Of a stretch of DNA of 64,000 bases, positions 49,301 through 57,128 are shown one piece after another. Both the position numbers and the translations under genes were made by a program. The stretch lies in assembly GCF_029223185.1 (NCBI RefSeq), contig NZ_JARHUG010000004.1:124001-188000 (forward strand). Reading direction: 5' to 3'. Position 1 is the first letter of the stretch. Every line of letters starts with the position of its first letter. The notes below the pieces were generated by a model. That model worked only from the letters and a program-made list of their open reading frames with translations, did not search any database and was not told the DNA's origin. The stretch comes from Aliiglaciecola sp. CAU 1673 (GTDB lineage Bacteria; Pseudomonadota; Gammaproteobacteria; Enterobacterales; Alteromonadaceae).

Positions 49301-49316
49301 ATGTTTATTTATACAG
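49301..49316 (-). promoter_or_regulatory. LexA-like SOS box, distal
   Basis: Read on the minus strand: CTGT-ATAAATAA-ACAT, matching CTGT-N8-ACAG in seven of eight fixed bases. Head-to-head with the box at 49337-49352. Confidence 0.65.
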
Positions 49317-49336
49317 TACTACTGTTTATCCAACCA

Positions 49337-49352
49337 CTGTATAAATAAACAA
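49337..49352 (+). promoter_or_regulatory. LexA-like SOS box, proximal
   Basis: CTGT-ATAAATAA-ACAA, seven of eight fixed bases, 10 bases before the start codon at 49363. The spacer is identical to that of the distal box. Confidence 0.7.
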
Positions 49353-49362
49353 GGTTTTTTGT

Positions 49363-49749
49363 ATGGCCCATGTTAGCCCACAACTTTCTCCCCTTCATCA
49401 GCCAGCACTGATGGAGCTATCTATCTATCAGAAGTCGCAGCTGCGTAGTCTGATGAAAAGCTTCGCGCACCGCCGCAAATGGGTTTATCTGCTGGCCGAC
49501 ACACTGCGCTTCAGCCGTCCGGAAAACAACAGTATCGGCATACAGAAACCCAAAGCGGAGCAGACACTTAACTGGTTAGAAAGACTGATGACACCCGGCA
49601 CCAGCTGCGCCATTTTGGTAGAAGATATGAATCTGGATGATGTGGGTCGCAAGCGCGTAGAACAGCTTTGCCACACCCATGGCGTGACAGTGATCAATCT
49701 GAAGAAGCACAAAGCGCTGGACAACAATCTGGTATATGGTCCATGGTAA
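49363..49749 (+). CDS. SOS-type small protein, SulA-like (possible cell division inhibitor)
   Basis: 128 residues, ATG with AAGG upstream. A C-terminal RecA-like fragment is suggested by [14 protein letters not shown] and ETLNW-like [20 protein letters not shown], followed by [12 protein letters not shown]. Size, arrangement and the SOS boxes fit SulA, which blocks FtsZ during DNA damage, but the sequence match to E. coli SulA is weak. It could instead be another SOS-controlled protein of the SulA/ImuA superfamily. Stand-alone start; ychJ follows after 25 bases and may share the transcript. Confidence 0.6.
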   Translation: MAHVSPQLSPLHQPALMELSIYQKSQLRSLMKSFAHRRKWVYLLADTLRFSRPENNSIGIQKPKAEQTLNWLERLMTPGTSCAILVEDMNLDDVGRKRVEQLCHTHGVTVINLKKHKALDNNLVYGPW

Positions 49750-49774
49750 GCGCTTTTATTCGCTTAGCCAGATT

Positions 49775-50239
49775 ATGTCTCTATGTTTTTGCGGCAGTGA
49801 CCGCCCATTTGAGCAATGCTGTAGCCCTTTCTTGACGGGACTCAGCCTTCCAGTAAGTCCAGAGCAACTGATGCGCTCTCGCTATAGTGCTTATGTGACC
49901 GAAAACTATCAGTATGTGCTCGATACCTATAGCAGCGCTGCAGCCAAAAATCTTGACCTCAGTGAAATCGATGAGAATGCAAAGGGCACCATTTGGCTTA
50001 GGCTAGCAGTGGAAGATGCGCCCGCCTTTTCCGACACGGGCACAGTAACATTCTGCGCAATTTATCGGGCAGAAAATGCCTTTTATCGCCTGCATGAGCA
50101 GTCCTTTTTTGTCCTTGAAAACGGTCAATGGCGGTATGACAGTGGCAATATTTTAGCGGATACCGGTCAAATTAAACCAGGGAGAAACGAGCCCTGCCCC
50201 TGTGGTAGTGGCAAAAAGTTTAAGCAGTGTTGTCTCTAA
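49775..50239 (+). CDS. ychJ: YchJ family protein (SEC-C motif, UPF0225)
   Basis: 154 residues from the ATG at 49775; a longer frame from 49736 overlaps the previous gene and adds nothing conserved. Zinc-type Cys clusters at both ends: [13 protein letters not shown] at the start and [15 protein letters not shown] at the end (SEC-C motif). Between them lies the YchJ middle domain ([31 protein letters not shown]). Function unknown; SEC-C motifs often bind ribosomal or secretion partners. Confidence 0.92.
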   Translation: MSLCFCGSDRPFEQCCSPFLTGLSLPVSPEQLMRSRYSAYVTENYQYVLDTYSSAAAKNLDLSEIDENAKGTIWLRLAVEDAPAFSDTGTVTFCAIYRAENAFYRLHEQSFFVLENGQWRYDSGNILADTGQIKPGRNEPCPCGSGKKFKQCCL

Positions 50240-50279
50240 GTCTCTTAAGCTCTCAGCGCTCTGTGTTGATTTGAGGGCT

Positions 50280-50741
50280 TCAGGCCGCCTTGGGTTGCAA
50301 TGCTTCAATAACCTCAAAAAGACCGGTTTCATCTGTTTCAATAAGTACCTCTTGCGACTTCAGCATTCTTTGCTGGGCATGCCAACCACAGTTTGCAATC
50401 ACCTCTTCAGGAATGCGTTTTTTGTTATCAAATTGGGATAGTGGTGATGGATGCATGCATTGCCACAGACGCAGTGCAGTAAAGTCCTGCTGATGGGCGT
50501 AACGTGAAGCCTGATTTTCATGCTCCCAGTCCTCTTGCATGGCGCAGGTCGGTACCTTGGGTGCATGAGGGAGTGCCTGAACATATTCGCTGGCTTCTGG
50601 CAGTGATGTTTTATCAAAACGCGGACGAGAGAGAAAATCTTGTGCCAGCATGGCCAGCACCAAAGAGAAGTCTGAGCCCCCACCGCGTTGACAAAGTCGG
50701 TTAAGGCCACTGCCTAACTCAATGTCTTCTGAAATCTTCAT
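50280..50741 (-). CDS. VC2046/SO_2500-like family protein
   Basis: 153 residues. Soluble, no signal peptide. LNRLCQRGGGSDFSLVLAML near the N-terminus and the central LPEASEYVQALPHAPKV fit my memory of the VC2046/SO_2500 family, restricted to gammaproteobacteria and without known function. Converges on ychJ with a 40-base gap. Confidence 0.6.
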   Translation of the reverse strand: MKISEDIELGSGLNRLCQRGGGSDFSLVLAMLAQDFLSRPRFDKTSLPEASEYVQALPHAPKVPTCAMQEDWEHENQASRYAHQQDFTALRLWQCMHPSPLSQFDNKKRIPEEVIANCGWHAQQRMLKSQEVLIETDETGLFEVIEALQPKAA

Positions 50742-50942
50742 TCTTTTTCCGTCTTAGCGCACTGCACTCTTTATATCGTTTAAAGAAGAAAATGCTTTAG
50801 CGCTGTTCTAATGCCATATCTTTGTGGTGGTTTTTAAAAGAGCAAATCAACAATAGGCATCGCATAACGTCTTGCTTTAAGCGACGGCTTCACACAAGAT
50901 GAATCCAATCACTAGGATAAAAAACTGAATATTTCTCAATAG

Positions 50943-52595
50943 ATGGTCTCCCTTTCCTTTCACAACAAACGTGTACTCGTTATTGATGATCAGCGACCCT
51001 TTTTGATTCTGCTTCGGGGAATGATGAACAATTTGGGCGCTTTGTCGGTTGTCATCGCTCAAAATGGTGAGTCTGCTATTGCCGCCTGCCGCCAGGAAAA
51101 GTTCGATATCATCATCTGTGATCTGCATCTTGGCGGTGACAAAAAGAATGGCTATCAGCTATTAGAAGAGCTTAGGGTGCGCAAGCTGATTAAGTCTACC
51201 ACGGTATACATGATGGTCTCTGCGGACAGTGAACGTCCGATGGTGCTTGGCAGTATTGAGAGACAGCCAGACGACTACCTGATTAAACCCTTTTCCCAAG
51301 CCCAGCTTAGCAACCGTTTGCTAAAGGCTTATCAGAAGCGAAGAACGTTGGCGCCAATCTACGACAAGATCATGGCCGATGACTACCAAAGCGGTATTCA
51401 AGCCTGTAAAAACTATATCAGTACCAATGGCCGCCATACCCGTCATTGTCTCTCATTACTTATCGACCTGCTGTGGCGGGTAGAGAATTATCAGGAGGCG
51501 CGTGACATTCTCGAGCCCATACATAAGGAAAAACCGCTGCCGTGGAGCAGCGTTGCACTGGCAAAAACTTACTTGCATTTGAATCTGGTGGATAAGGCGT
51601 TTCCACTGGCACAAAAGGCTTCACAACAACGTTTGTATGCCGTTGAAGGGCTGGATGTATTGGCACAATGCTATGTAAAAAGAGAACAATACGATGAAGC
51701 CTTGCAACATATTAAGGCCGCTTTAAATATCGCTCCCTTCTCTTTGAACAGGCAATACCTGGGCTGTGAGATTGCCAGGCTGGCCGGTGACTTTGAGATG
51801 GCGAAGAACTGTTGCCAAGCCATTCTCGAACAAAGCAAAAAATCGGTGCATCGCAGTATCAGTCACCTGTGTAACTACATTCGTAGCATTTTGGATGCAG
51901 CAGACAGAGCCGAAGATAAGAAGCAGCGCAATAAGTATCAACAGGAAGCCATGCTGATGCTGCAACGCAACAAGAATGATGAATTGTTAAGCCGGGTGCG
52001 GGAAGATTTTGACTACGGGATCTTTGAAGAACTCATCAACGCCAGAATCAATATACTGGATGGCAAAATGATCGAAGCCAAACGCTCACTCAACGACGCT
52101 CAGTATGATATCAAGCAGAAATTTGAAGACTATCCTCTGTCTTTAGCCCCGGATTCCATTACCTTGATGAGTACCATGGGCGAATTCGAAGATGCCGCAG
52201 AACTACTGAGCAAACTTAAAAAAAGTGAAGCAGCAAAAGATCCTAATCTGCAGTTTCTTATTCAAACCACAGAATCTCGGCGCGATGCGGTTCGTGAGAA
52301 TTACAACCGATTCAATAAAGAGGGTATCGAGGCCTATTCAGAGGGTAAATATCAAGCCGCCTATGCCGCATTTCAGCAGGCCTTGGAATTAGCTCCAATG
52401 AATACTGGCGTTACCTTGAACTTATTACAGTGCTTACTTAAGCTTTTGGAAAAGAACGAAAAAAGTGAACCTGGCCTGCTATCCAACTGCCGTCAGATAT
52501 ACAGGATGGTTGATGGCATGCGGCTTCCCGAGAACCATCAGGCCAAGCTGGACGGCATGAAGGACAAAATCAAGCAAGTATTGGAGCGTAGATGA
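50943..52595 (+). CDS. Response regulator receiver-TPR protein
   Basis: 550 residues. N-terminal CheY-like receiver with Asp15/Asp16, phosphoacceptor Asp60 (IIICDLHLGG), the switch Ser/Ala at MMVSADS, and Lys115 (DDYLIKPF). The remaining 430 residues are TPR-like helices (for example YAVEGLDVLAQCYVKREQYD, AYSEGKYQAAYAAFQQALEL). No DNA-binding or enzymatic output, so it probably acts through protein contacts. No histidine kinase is adjacent. The downstream lipoprotein gene overlaps by four bases (ATGA). Confidence 0.9.
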   Translation: MVSLSFHNKRVLVIDDQRPFLILLRGMMNNLGALSVVIAQNGESAIAACRQEKFDIIICDLHLGGDKKNGYQLLEELRVRKLIKSTTVYMMVSADSERPMVLGSIERQPDDYLIKPFSQAQLSNRLLKAYQKRRTLAPIYDKIMADDYQSGIQACKNYISTNGRHTRHCLSLLIDLLWRVENYQEARDILEPIHKEKPLPWSSVALAKTYLHLNLVDKAFPLAQKASQQRLYAVEGLDVLAQCYVKREQYDEALQHIKAALNIAPFSLNRQYLGCEIARLAGDFEMAKNCCQAILEQSKKSVHRSISHLCNYIRSILDAADRAEDKKQRNKYQQEAMLMLQRNKNDELLSRVREDFDYGIFEELINARINILDGKMIEAKRSLNDAQYDIKQKFEDYPLSLAPDSITLMSTMGEFEDAAELLSKLKKSEAAKDPNLQFLIQTTESRRDAVRENYNRFNKEGIEAYSEGKYQAAYAAFQQALELAPMNTGVTLNLLQCLLKLLEKNEKSEPGLLSNCRQIYRMVDGMRLPENHQAKLDGMKDKIKQVLERR

Positions 52596-52876
52596 AATCC
52601 TTAATGCCCTTATCCCTCATTGTACTGAGTCTGGTCCTAAACGGATGCGCTGCAAACAATAAGCCTTGTGAACGGGTTCTTGAAGTAAAACAGCAAGAGC
52701 AGCAATGTAACGAGTGGCGCAAGGTGATGATGGACAGCCGCTATCCACAACAGGCATTAACCGCGAAGAAGCGCTATGAAGAGGCCTGTCTGGATATTCG
52801 CTATTACCGCGACCAATACGATACGATCTGTAAAGGTGATGAAAAGGCCATTGGCGAGCGCCAAAAGCAGCCATAA
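52592..52876 (+). CDS. Small Cys-rich lipoprotein
   Basis: 94 residues. Signal peptide with lipobox LVLNGC at residues 14-19, giving a short mature lipoprotein of about 75 residues with several Cys (CERV, QQCNEW, ACLDIRYY, TICKG). No family recognised. Translationally coupled to the receiver-TPR gene, which suggests a joint role across the inner membrane. Confidence 0.8.
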   Translation: MKSLMPLSLIVLSLVLNGCAANNKPCERVLEVKQQEQQCNEWRKVMMDSRYPQQALTAKKRYEEACLDIRYYRDQYDTICKGDEKAIGERQKQP

Positions 52877-52911
52877 ACCATCGCCATTAAGCTAAAGCAA
52901 ACCTGTTGATC

Positions 52912-54105
52912 TTAGCCATCAAGCTTATCGACGATCGCTCTGGCGATAGGTATGGCGCTGGTTGCTGCGGGAGAGGGAGCATTGCCCAAATGCAGACTTC
53001 TTGCTGTCTGTACAAAGGCAAAGTCATGCATCAACTCTCCACTGGCCGTCACCGCCTGCGCGCGTACCCCACTGCGATGTGGCAGCAAATCATCAATGCC
53101 TATTTGTGGACAGTATTTTCTCACCTGTGCCAAATAGCGGGATTTAAACAATGAGTTTCCCAACTCCAAGGTACCACTTTGCCGATAGCGCCAAAGCAGC
53201 GACCAAAATCCACTGAAACTGCATAGCTCAAGCAAGTCGGCAGGGTTGATACTTGACCAGTCGTAGCCTTCTCTGGCGAGGGCCAGCACCGCATTAGGCC
53301 CCACCGTCACAGAGCCATCAATAATGGGGGTGAGATGCACACCCAAAAAAGGTAACGCGGGATCAGGAACCGGGTATATCAGATGATTAACGATCTGATT
53401 GAATCGACTGGGTAAACGGTAATACTCGCCCCGAAAAGGCACAATTTGGAAATCGGTGGCAATGCCCTGCAGTCGAATCAAGCGATCTGCCATCAACCCC
53501 GCGCAGTTGACCAATCGCTCAGCACGGTACGAGCCATGAGGGGTGTCAATCCGCATCTCATGTTCTGTCTCATTCAATGCCATTACCCTGGCCTTATATT
53601 GCACTTCGGCGCCCATTGACTGTGCCTGTCCAAGCATGGTGCGTGTAATACGCGCATAATCGACGATACCGGTCTGCCGGACCAAAATGGCGGCCCTGCC
53701 CTCTATATTGGGCTCTGCTGTTTTTAAGGCCGTGGCGTGCAAATATTGCGGATCAAGGCCATTTTCCTGACAGCGGCCAAAAAGCGCGCCTAGTCGCTCT
53801 TCTTCCAGTGGATTGGTTGCAACGATCAGCTTTCCACATTGAAGATAGGGAATGTTATGGTCCTGGCAAAAGGCTATCGTTTGTTCAAGTCCCTCTTTGC
53901 AATACCTGGCCTTGAGACTTCCTGGCGGGTAATACACACCAGCGTGAATGACGCCCGAGTTACGCCCAGTCTGATGACTGGCCGGCTCGCCCTCCTTTTC
54001 AATCACTAATACCCGGTGTCCGGGATGGCGTTGCAAATATTCTCTTGCGGTCGCGGCACCGAGGATGCCGGCACCAACAATGACGAGTTGATAGGGGCGC
54101 TGCAT
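52912..54105 (-). CDS. lhgO: L-2-hydroxyglutarate oxidase LhgO (YgaF)
   Basis: 397 residues. FAD-binding Rossmann motif VIVGAGILGAATAREYLQ, then SGVIHAGVYYPPGSLKA, IVPFRGEYYRL, and HLTPIIDGSVTVGPNAVLAL, all as in LhgO. Oxidises L-2-hydroxyglutarate to 2-oxoglutarate with electrons going to the membrane quinone pool. Five bases after the DUF6279 gene, same strand. Confidence 0.92.
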   Translation of the reverse strand: MQRPYQLVIVGAGILGAATAREYLQRHPGHRVLVIEKEGEPASHQTGRNSGVIHAGVYYPPGSLKARYCKEGLEQTIAFCQDHNIPYLQCGKLIVATNPLEEERLGALFGRCQENGLDPQYLHATALKTAEPNIEGRAAILVRQTGIVDYARITRTMLGQAQSMGAEVQYKARVMALNETEHEMRIDTPHGSYRAERLVNCAGLMADRLIRLQGIATDFQIVPFRGEYYRLPSRFNQIVNHLIYPVPDPALPFLGVHLTPIIDGSVTVGPNAVLALAREGYDWSSINPADLLELCSFSGFWSLLWRYRQSGTLELGNSLFKSRYLAQVRKYCPQIGIDDLLPHRSGVRAQAVTASGELMHDFAFVQTARSLHLGNAPSPAATSAIPIARAIVDKLDG

Positions 54106-54110
54106 CGCGC

Positions 54111-54956
54111 CTACTCCATCAGATCTTCAAGATCATCTTGTAAGGATTGCAGTTCATCGATGAGCTTTTTACGCTGTTTATCGGAGAGCGACTTCTGCAA
54201 ACTTGCAATTAACCGCGCATACAGTTCGCCATTTTGCCGGGATTTTTGCTGGTAGTTCTCGGTGCGAACCTGGCGTGGCTCGGTTAACAATGCTTCCAAT
54301 GAAGCTTGCCTGGAGGCCAAGTCGCTGTCTGCCACCAGCAAGGCTTTTACCTGGGATTGCCAGGTACGACGGTACTCCATCCAAAGCGGAAAATTCTCGT
54401 GAAACTGAGGCGAAAATTCGGCAATCAGCGCTTTTTGCTGATCAGTTAAGCGTCCAATCCAGCGACTGACATCCTCTTCCAGGTTGTCGATACGACGCTG
54501 CAGGCGCTCTTGTTCAACTCGCTTTTGCCACTTTTTCTCTTCTTTGCGATTTTCCTCCTCCAATTCCTCAAACATCTCCTCAACTTGCTTGTCGTCTAGC
54601 TCAGTAATCAACACCGCCAAATCCGGGCCCAGTTTGCGCAACAGCCGTTCCCAATGATCACGCGCCAGTTCAAACTGCTCGAGCCACTGTGTTTCATCCA
54701 TGGAACCTGCTTGCAATGCATTTTTAAGAGATTCCAAATGGGCATGGTAACGAGCCAGTTCTTCCGAGCGGTGCCAGGCCAACCATTTCTCCAAATTGAT
54801 ATCAAAATGCTCCTTCTGGGTACGATCCAAGTCCACATAGTCATCCAGATACCAGTGCACCAACCAATCCAGATTGTTGTAAACAAAGGTCGAAGAGCAG
54901 GCACTGGTCATTAACAACAGTGCGCTGACCCAAAAAGCTCTAACAACAGTTTTCAT
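54111..54956 (-). CDS. DUF6279-type lipoprotein
   Basis: 281 residues from the ATG at 54956. Lipoprotein signal with lipobox LMTSAC. Conserved-looking YNNLDWLVHWYLDDYVDLD, then a mostly helical, highly charged body (a long Glu/Lys/Arg coiled coil EELEEENRKEEKKWQKRVEQ). The start pattern (NNLDWL..YLDDYVDL) fits the DUF6279 family of unknown function. Probably inner-face outer membrane. First gene of a pair with lhgO. Confidence 0.75.
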   Translation of the reverse strand: MKTVVRAFWVSALLLMTSACSSTFVYNNLDWLVHWYLDDYVDLDRTQKEHFDINLEKWLAWHRSEELARYHAHLESLKNALQAGSMDETQWLEQFELARDHWERLLRKLGPDLAVLITELDDKQVEEMFEELEEENRKEEKKWQKRVEQERLQRRIDNLEEDVSRWIGRLTDQQKALIAEFSPQFHENFPLWMEYRRTWQSQVKALLVADSDLASRQASLEALLTEPRQVRTENYQQKSRQNGELYARLIASLQKSLSDKQRKKLIDELQSLQDDLEDLME

Positions 54957-55051
54957 TCCATTCTCCAAACACAATTTCCGTCACTGCCCTCTGGCCCATC
55001 CCAGTAATGCTCGTTATGCTAAACATTACCTCATTGCTGAGAAAAAGGATT

Positions 55052-56053
55052 ATGCGGCGTATAGCAATTTTAACTTCGGGCGGCGATGCTCCTGGCATGA
55101 ATGCCGCCATTCGGGCATCGGTTCTAGCCGCTCACCATTTCGGTCTTGAGATCATTGGCTACCGACATGGATATAACGGACTGCTGGAACAGGAGTTTGT
55201 TCCCCTGGGTCCGGAAGATGTCAACAATATCATCCAGCGCGGCGGCACTATCCTCAAAAGCGCCCGTTGTGAGGCCTTTAAGACCGCCGAAGGCGCCAAG
55301 CAAGCCGCACAAAATCTTAGCGCGCTGAATATTGATGCCCTGATCGTCAATGGCGGTGACGGCTCCTTTCGCGGCGCATTGCACCTGGCCAAATACTGGG
55401 ACGGCCAAATCATCGGTTTACCCGGCACCATCGACAATGACATTTGCGGTACCGACGCCACCATTGGCTACTACACCGCCATCGATACGGCCCTTGAAAG
55501 TATTGATAAAGTCCGTGACACTGCTGATGCTTTCGAGCGCATTTTCCTGATAGAAGTGATGGGCCGTCATGCCGGCTTTATCGGCTTATCGGCGGCGGTG
55601 TGCAGCGGCGCCGAGCAAGTACTTTTGCCCGAGCTCTACCAGCAATCGCCACCGGATCTGCATCAACTTGCCGCCCATATTCAGAAGGCGCAAGAGGTGC
55701 GTGGCAAATGCAGCTACATCATGGTCATCACCGAAAACCTGTGGCCGGGTGGCGCCACCGACCTGGCCAACAAGCTGCATGCCACTACCGGCATCGAATG
55801 TCGCCCCGTTATCCTCGGCCATGTCCAGCGTGGCGGCTCACCGGTCAGCCTTGATCGCATGTTGGCATCCAAACTTGGCGCCTATGCCGTAGAGGCTATC
55901 CTCGCCGGTAAAACCGGTGTGATGATCGGTGAACAGAATCATAACGTGGTGGAAGTGCCCTTTGAACAATGTTGGGGCAAGCCCAAAGCGCTGGATCCTT
56001 ATCTGGTCAGGATCCAAACGCAAATGTTCGACCTGTTTAATCCTCCAGCTTAG
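55052..56053 (+). CDS. pfkA: 6-phosphofructokinase
   Basis: 333 residues from the ATG at 55052 (AAGGA upstream). ATP loop ILTSGGDAPGMNAAIRA, IVNGGDGSFRGA, LPGTIDNDICGTDATIG and VMGRHAGFIG mark the bacterial ATP-dependent enzyme; GHVQRGGSPVSLDR is the sugar-phosphate signature. It commits fructose-6-phosphate to glycolysis, so the Embden-Meyerhof route is available. Its last 17 bases overlap the end of the converging RND adaptor gene. Confidence 0.95.
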   Translation: MRRIAILTSGGDAPGMNAAIRASVLAAHHFGLEIIGYRHGYNGLLEQEFVPLGPEDVNNIIQRGGTILKSARCEAFKTAEGAKQAAQNLSALNIDALIVNGGDGSFRGALHLAKYWDGQIIGLPGTIDNDICGTDATIGYYTAIDTALESIDKVRDTADAFERIFLIEVMGRHAGFIGLSAAVCSGAEQVLLPELYQQSPPDLHQLAAHIQKAQEVRGKCSYIMVITENLWPGGATDLANKLHATTGIECRPVILGHVQRGGSPVSLDRMLASKLGAYAVEAILAGKTGVMIGEQNHNVVEVPFEQCWGKPKALDPYLVRIQTQMFDLFNPPA

Positions 56054-57107
56054 CCACTTCGGTAGCGGCTTCAAAGCGCACTTCCTGCCCTTCGCGAAGC
56101 CGCTCAGCCCCTCTGACCACGACCAGATTATGCGAGGCAAGATCGCCCTGCACTTCTATCCTGTCACCCATGCCAACGCCGGTACTTACCCGCACCTGCA
56201 TAGCCAGGTTTTGCTCGCCCACGGTGTAAACAAAGGTTCCATCCTGTCTGAGTACCAACGCATCCCTTGGTACCGTCAGGGCATCATGTAAGGCACTTTT
56301 GGGCAGGGCCACGCGCACGGCGCTACCAATAGCAAAGTCTCCTGGGGTTAGTGCTACCCGCACTTCCATCATTCTCGACGCCCCATTGCCGACAGGCACA
56401 ATGGTACGGATTTCCTCATGCACCTGTTTGCCATTAGCGCTGATCTCTACCGGCATCCCCATCTGCAAATAAGGACTGACGCTAAGTGGCGCCTTAACGC
56501 TGGCTTCCACATTGTCGGTGTCCACAACTCGCAGCAACAATTGCCCTACTGAGGTGTATTCACCAGGGGTTTTCAGACGCTGCGCCACCACTGCACGAAA
56601 CGGTGCTTTAACCTGTGTTTGCGCCAATTGATATTCGGTTTGACGTTTGCTTATTTGCGCCTGAGTAAGCTCCTGACGGGCGATTTCCAGCTCAGATAAG
56701 ATTTCATCCAGTTGGTCTTTAGAGGCCGCATTTTTTGCCGCCATGGTTTGAAACCGATGTTGCTTACGCTGTGCCAACTCCACCCGGGCAGACCACTTGG
56801 CAATGTTTGCCTCATGCTGCAAAGCCTGCATCCTCAGCATTTCATCATCCAGTTGCACCAGCACATCGCCGGCTTCCACCACATCGCCCACTTCTGCCAG
56901 ACGCAGAATGCGCCCTGCGACTTCTGCAGCAATTTGAGCGTCAGAGCGGCTAATCACCGTTCCTGGTACCCACAGCTGCTCAAATACCGCCTCCTGACGA
57001 ATGCTATCCACTACCACCAAGGCCGGTGGAGGCTTTGGTGGCTCCTGCGCCATCACAGATCCTGATAGCACCACTGCTGATAGCATTAGGGGTTTGAGAG
57101 ATTTCAT
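56037..57107 (-). CDS. RND efflux periplasmic adaptor (MFP family)
   Basis: 356 residues. Cleavable signal peptide (LMLSAVVLSGSVMAQ), barrel-sandwich/lipoyl halves (AEVAGRILRLAEVGDVVEAG and VKAPFRAVVAQRLKTPGEYT) flanking a helical hairpin, then beta-barrel and membrane-proximal domains. Links the inner-membrane pump to an outer-membrane channel; no TolC-type gene is in the window, so a TolC made elsewhere is likely. Lies 21 bases after the pump gene stop. Confidence 0.92.
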   Translation of the reverse strand: MKSLKPLMLSAVVLSGSVMAQEPPKPPPALVVVDSIRQEAVFEQLWVPGTVISRSDAQIAAEVAGRILRLAEVGDVVEAGDVLVQLDDEMLRMQALQHEANIAKWSARVELAQRKQHRFQTMAAKNAASKDQLDEILSELEIARQELTQAQISKRQTEYQLAQTQVKAPFRAVVAQRLKTPGEYTSVGQLLLRVVDTDNVEASVKAPLSVSPYLQMGMPVEISANGKQVHEEIRTIVPVGNGASRMMEVRVALTPGDFAIGSAVRVALPKSALHDALTVPRDALVLRQDGTFVYTVGEQNLAMQVRVSTGVGMGDRIEVQGDLASHNLVVVRGAERLREGQEVRFEAATEVAKLED

Positions 57108-57128
57108 AAACAGTCTCCTTGTCGCATT

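Noticed and set aside
50240-50279. Third copy of the dispersed repeat, from the motif CTCTGTGTT near 50261
   Set aside because: Only about nine bases match and no terminator arm follows.
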